Shown here: piece after piece, positions 7,178 through 7,958 of the stretch
Numbering within the stretch: position 1 is the first letter of the stretch
Layout: each line of letters starts with the position of its first letter
Assembly (NCBI GenBank): GCA_025353235.1
Contig: JANXQZ010000182.1
Span: forward strand, 1 to 7,958
DNA length: 7,958 nt
From: Bryobacterales bacterium
Lineage (GTDB): Bacteria > Acidobacteriota > Terriglobia > Bryobacterales > Bryobacteraceae
Reading direction: 5' to 3'
Position numbers and translations under genes: made by a program
The notes under the pieces: model-generated
Told to the model about the DNA's origin: nothing
Database searches by the model: none
What the model saw: only the letters and a program-made list of their open reading frames with translations

Positions 7178-7729
7178 TCAAATTTGCTTGGGGGCACCGC
7201 TCGACTTGACCATATCTTTGCCCATTTCCAAGGCCCGTCGGTACTTATCGGTCGCTTTATCTGGAGCATGCGCCACCGCTGCTATCAAAATACCCCCTGC
7301 CGCCAATTTTTGAGACGAGTATGGTGGCGGAGGGATCTCGGGAGCATCTGCCGGGGCAATGCTCTTGCCGCCCAGAAACACCGCCATGGCCACGCAGTCG
7401 CTTGCCGAAGACATTTCGGCATCCTCGGCCGCTTTTTTGGCCTCCCAACGGATCTTCTCGTCCGGCGATTCAAGCCACTTATCCGCAGCCGCGAGCGATT
7501 CTTTGCCCTTCGCTTTTGGATCGGGGGCCTGGAACTCTTTGATGCAGGCGGACGCCCAACGGATCGCCGTCGGCACCTGCATTCCATGCGCCAGAAACTG
7601 AATCGCATCCTTGAAGAGCGACTTCTCCGAAAGTGCCGCCAAGTACTTCGATGGACTCAAATCGTCCCGCACAAGCGCCTGCGCCTCATCCGTTAAGTTC
7701 GCGATCTTAGCCAGCTCAGCGGTAGTCAT
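7178..7729 (-). CDS. DUF6931 family protein, T6SS-associated
   Basis: A soluble, mostly alpha-helical protein of 183 residues without signal peptide or membrane span. It shows the DUF6931 pattern as I know it: SPSKYLAALSEKSLFKDAIQ and FLAHGMQ (26-51), then a tryptophan-containing segment TAIRWASACI, then ADKWLESPDEKIRWEAKKAA (82-101), a stretch VAMAVFLGGKSIAPADAPEI (113-132) followed by PPPP, and a final helix DKYRRALEMGKDM. Family members are often found beside VgrG and other type VI secretion spike genes; no biochemical function is established, and a role in loading or stabilising cargo on the spike is only a guess. The ATG at 7729-7727 follows the vgrG stop by 3 bases, which implies translational coupling and a shared function. 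The family assignment rests on motif memory. Confidence 0.75.
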   Translation of the reverse strand: MTTAELAKIANLTDEAQALVRDDLSPSKYLAALSEKSLFKDAIQFLAHGMQVPTAIRWASACIKEFQAPDPKAKGKESLAAADKWLESPDEKIRWEAKKAAEDAEMSSASDCVAMAVFLGGKSIAPADAPEIPPPPYSSQKLAAGGILIAAVAHAPDKATDKYRRALEMGKDMVKSSGAPKQI

Positions 7730-7732
7730 CGG

Positions 7733-7958
7733 CTAGTTAATCATCGTGATGCCGCCCTTCAGCATCAGCATCGCCTGGCCTTGAACCGAGGTGATAGTGT
7801 CTCCCTTGATCTGAACCATCAGACCCTTTATTGTGACCCCCATCTGGTCTATCTTGATGCTATTGGCGCCCACCTTAAGTTCGATCGACTGCATCGCTTC
7901 GGTCTCGCTCCTGCCCAGTTCGATCTTAGTAGACTGGTTGCCCATGCTTATGGTGATC
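7733..7958 (-). CDS. vgrG: Type VI secretion spike protein VgrG, C-terminal end (5' part outside window)
   Basis: The frame is open from the right edge to the TAG at 7735-7733 and gives the last 74 residues of a larger protein; the ATG at 7945 is internal, since ITIS lies in frame before it. The sequence has the short-period alternating pattern of the VgrG beta-helical C-terminus: KIELGRSETEAMQSIELKVG, then SIKIDQMGVTIKG, then LMVQIKGDTI and QGQAMLMLKGGITMIN as the closing segment. VgrG trimers form the tip of the type VI secretion needle, carry effectors fused or bound to it, and puncture target cells. No effector domain is fused at this end, so cargo, if any, would be bound. DUF6931 follows 3 bases later. 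Confidence 0.85.
   Translation of the reverse strand, partial: ITISMGNQSTKIELGRSETEAMQSIELKVGANSIKIDQMGVTIKGLMVQIKGDTITSVQGQAMLMLKGGITMIN

Noticed and set aside
7160..7178. AT-rich gap before the antitoxin gene as its own promoter and operator
   Set aside because: TTGAAA is visible, but there is no convincing -10 at proper distance and no palindrome suited to a ribbon-helix-helix dimer.
6808..7209. Plus-strand open frame of 133 codons across the toxin-antitoxin locus
   Set aside because: It runs antisense to recognisable antitoxin and PIN toxin sequence and has no family resemblance; long only because the opposite strand was coding.
7184..7696. Plus-strand open frame of 170 codons
   Set aside because: Antisense to the DUF6931 gene, rich in R, C and W as expected of a shadow frame.
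7733..7945. A 70-residue standalone gene starting at the ATG at 7945
   Set aside because: The frame is open to the window edge with VgrG-like sequence before the ATG, so it is the tail of a larger protein.

Overview
The window (about 56% GC by eye) looks like a chromosomal segment of a Gram-negative soil-type bacterium, most probably an acidobacterium. This rests on three things: resemblance of several proteins to acidobacterial families as I know them (the coiled-coil protein, the ribbon-helix-helix antitoxin, the glycogen debranching enzyme), mixed ATG/GTG/TTG starts, and type VI secretion genes. The taxonomic call is inference, not proof.

Left part (1-3852). A plus-strand gene, cut by the left edge, encodes a proline-rich, single-pass membrane coiled-coil protein of unknown function. 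It converges on a tight minus-strand block that reads, in transcription order, DUF1385/YqhQ-like membrane protein, then prfA (release factor 1), then prmC (the methyltransferase that modifies release factors). Gaps are 6 and 10 bases, so this is almost certainly one operon. The enzyme and its substrate are made together.

Middle (3887-6575). A minus-strand gene, glgX, encodes a complete isoamylase-type glycogen debranching enzyme with all three GH13 catalytic residues. The 670 bases between glgX and the YqhQ gene carry no intact gene. They hold a strongly decayed S41-type peptidase: an N-terminal scrap and a C-terminal piece in different frames, with most of the middle missing.

Right part (6593-7958). 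Next to glgX lies a broken FitA/FitB-like (VapBC-class) toxin-antitoxin locus. The antitoxin seems to have lost its C-terminal tail. The PIN toxin has lost its first approximately 20 codons, including the first catalytic aspartate, and also carries a one-base frameshift. Upstream of it, at the right edge, are the C-terminal end of a type VI secretion VgrG spike protein (cut by the window) and a DUF6931 protein starting 3 bases after the vgrG stop.

All genes from 933 onward are on the minus strand. The window contains two housekeeping segments (translation termination, glycogen breakdown) separated and flanked by accessory remnants (dead peptidase, dead toxin-antitoxin) and the tail of a T6SS spike module. 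I see no RNA genes, CRISPR array or insertion sequence.
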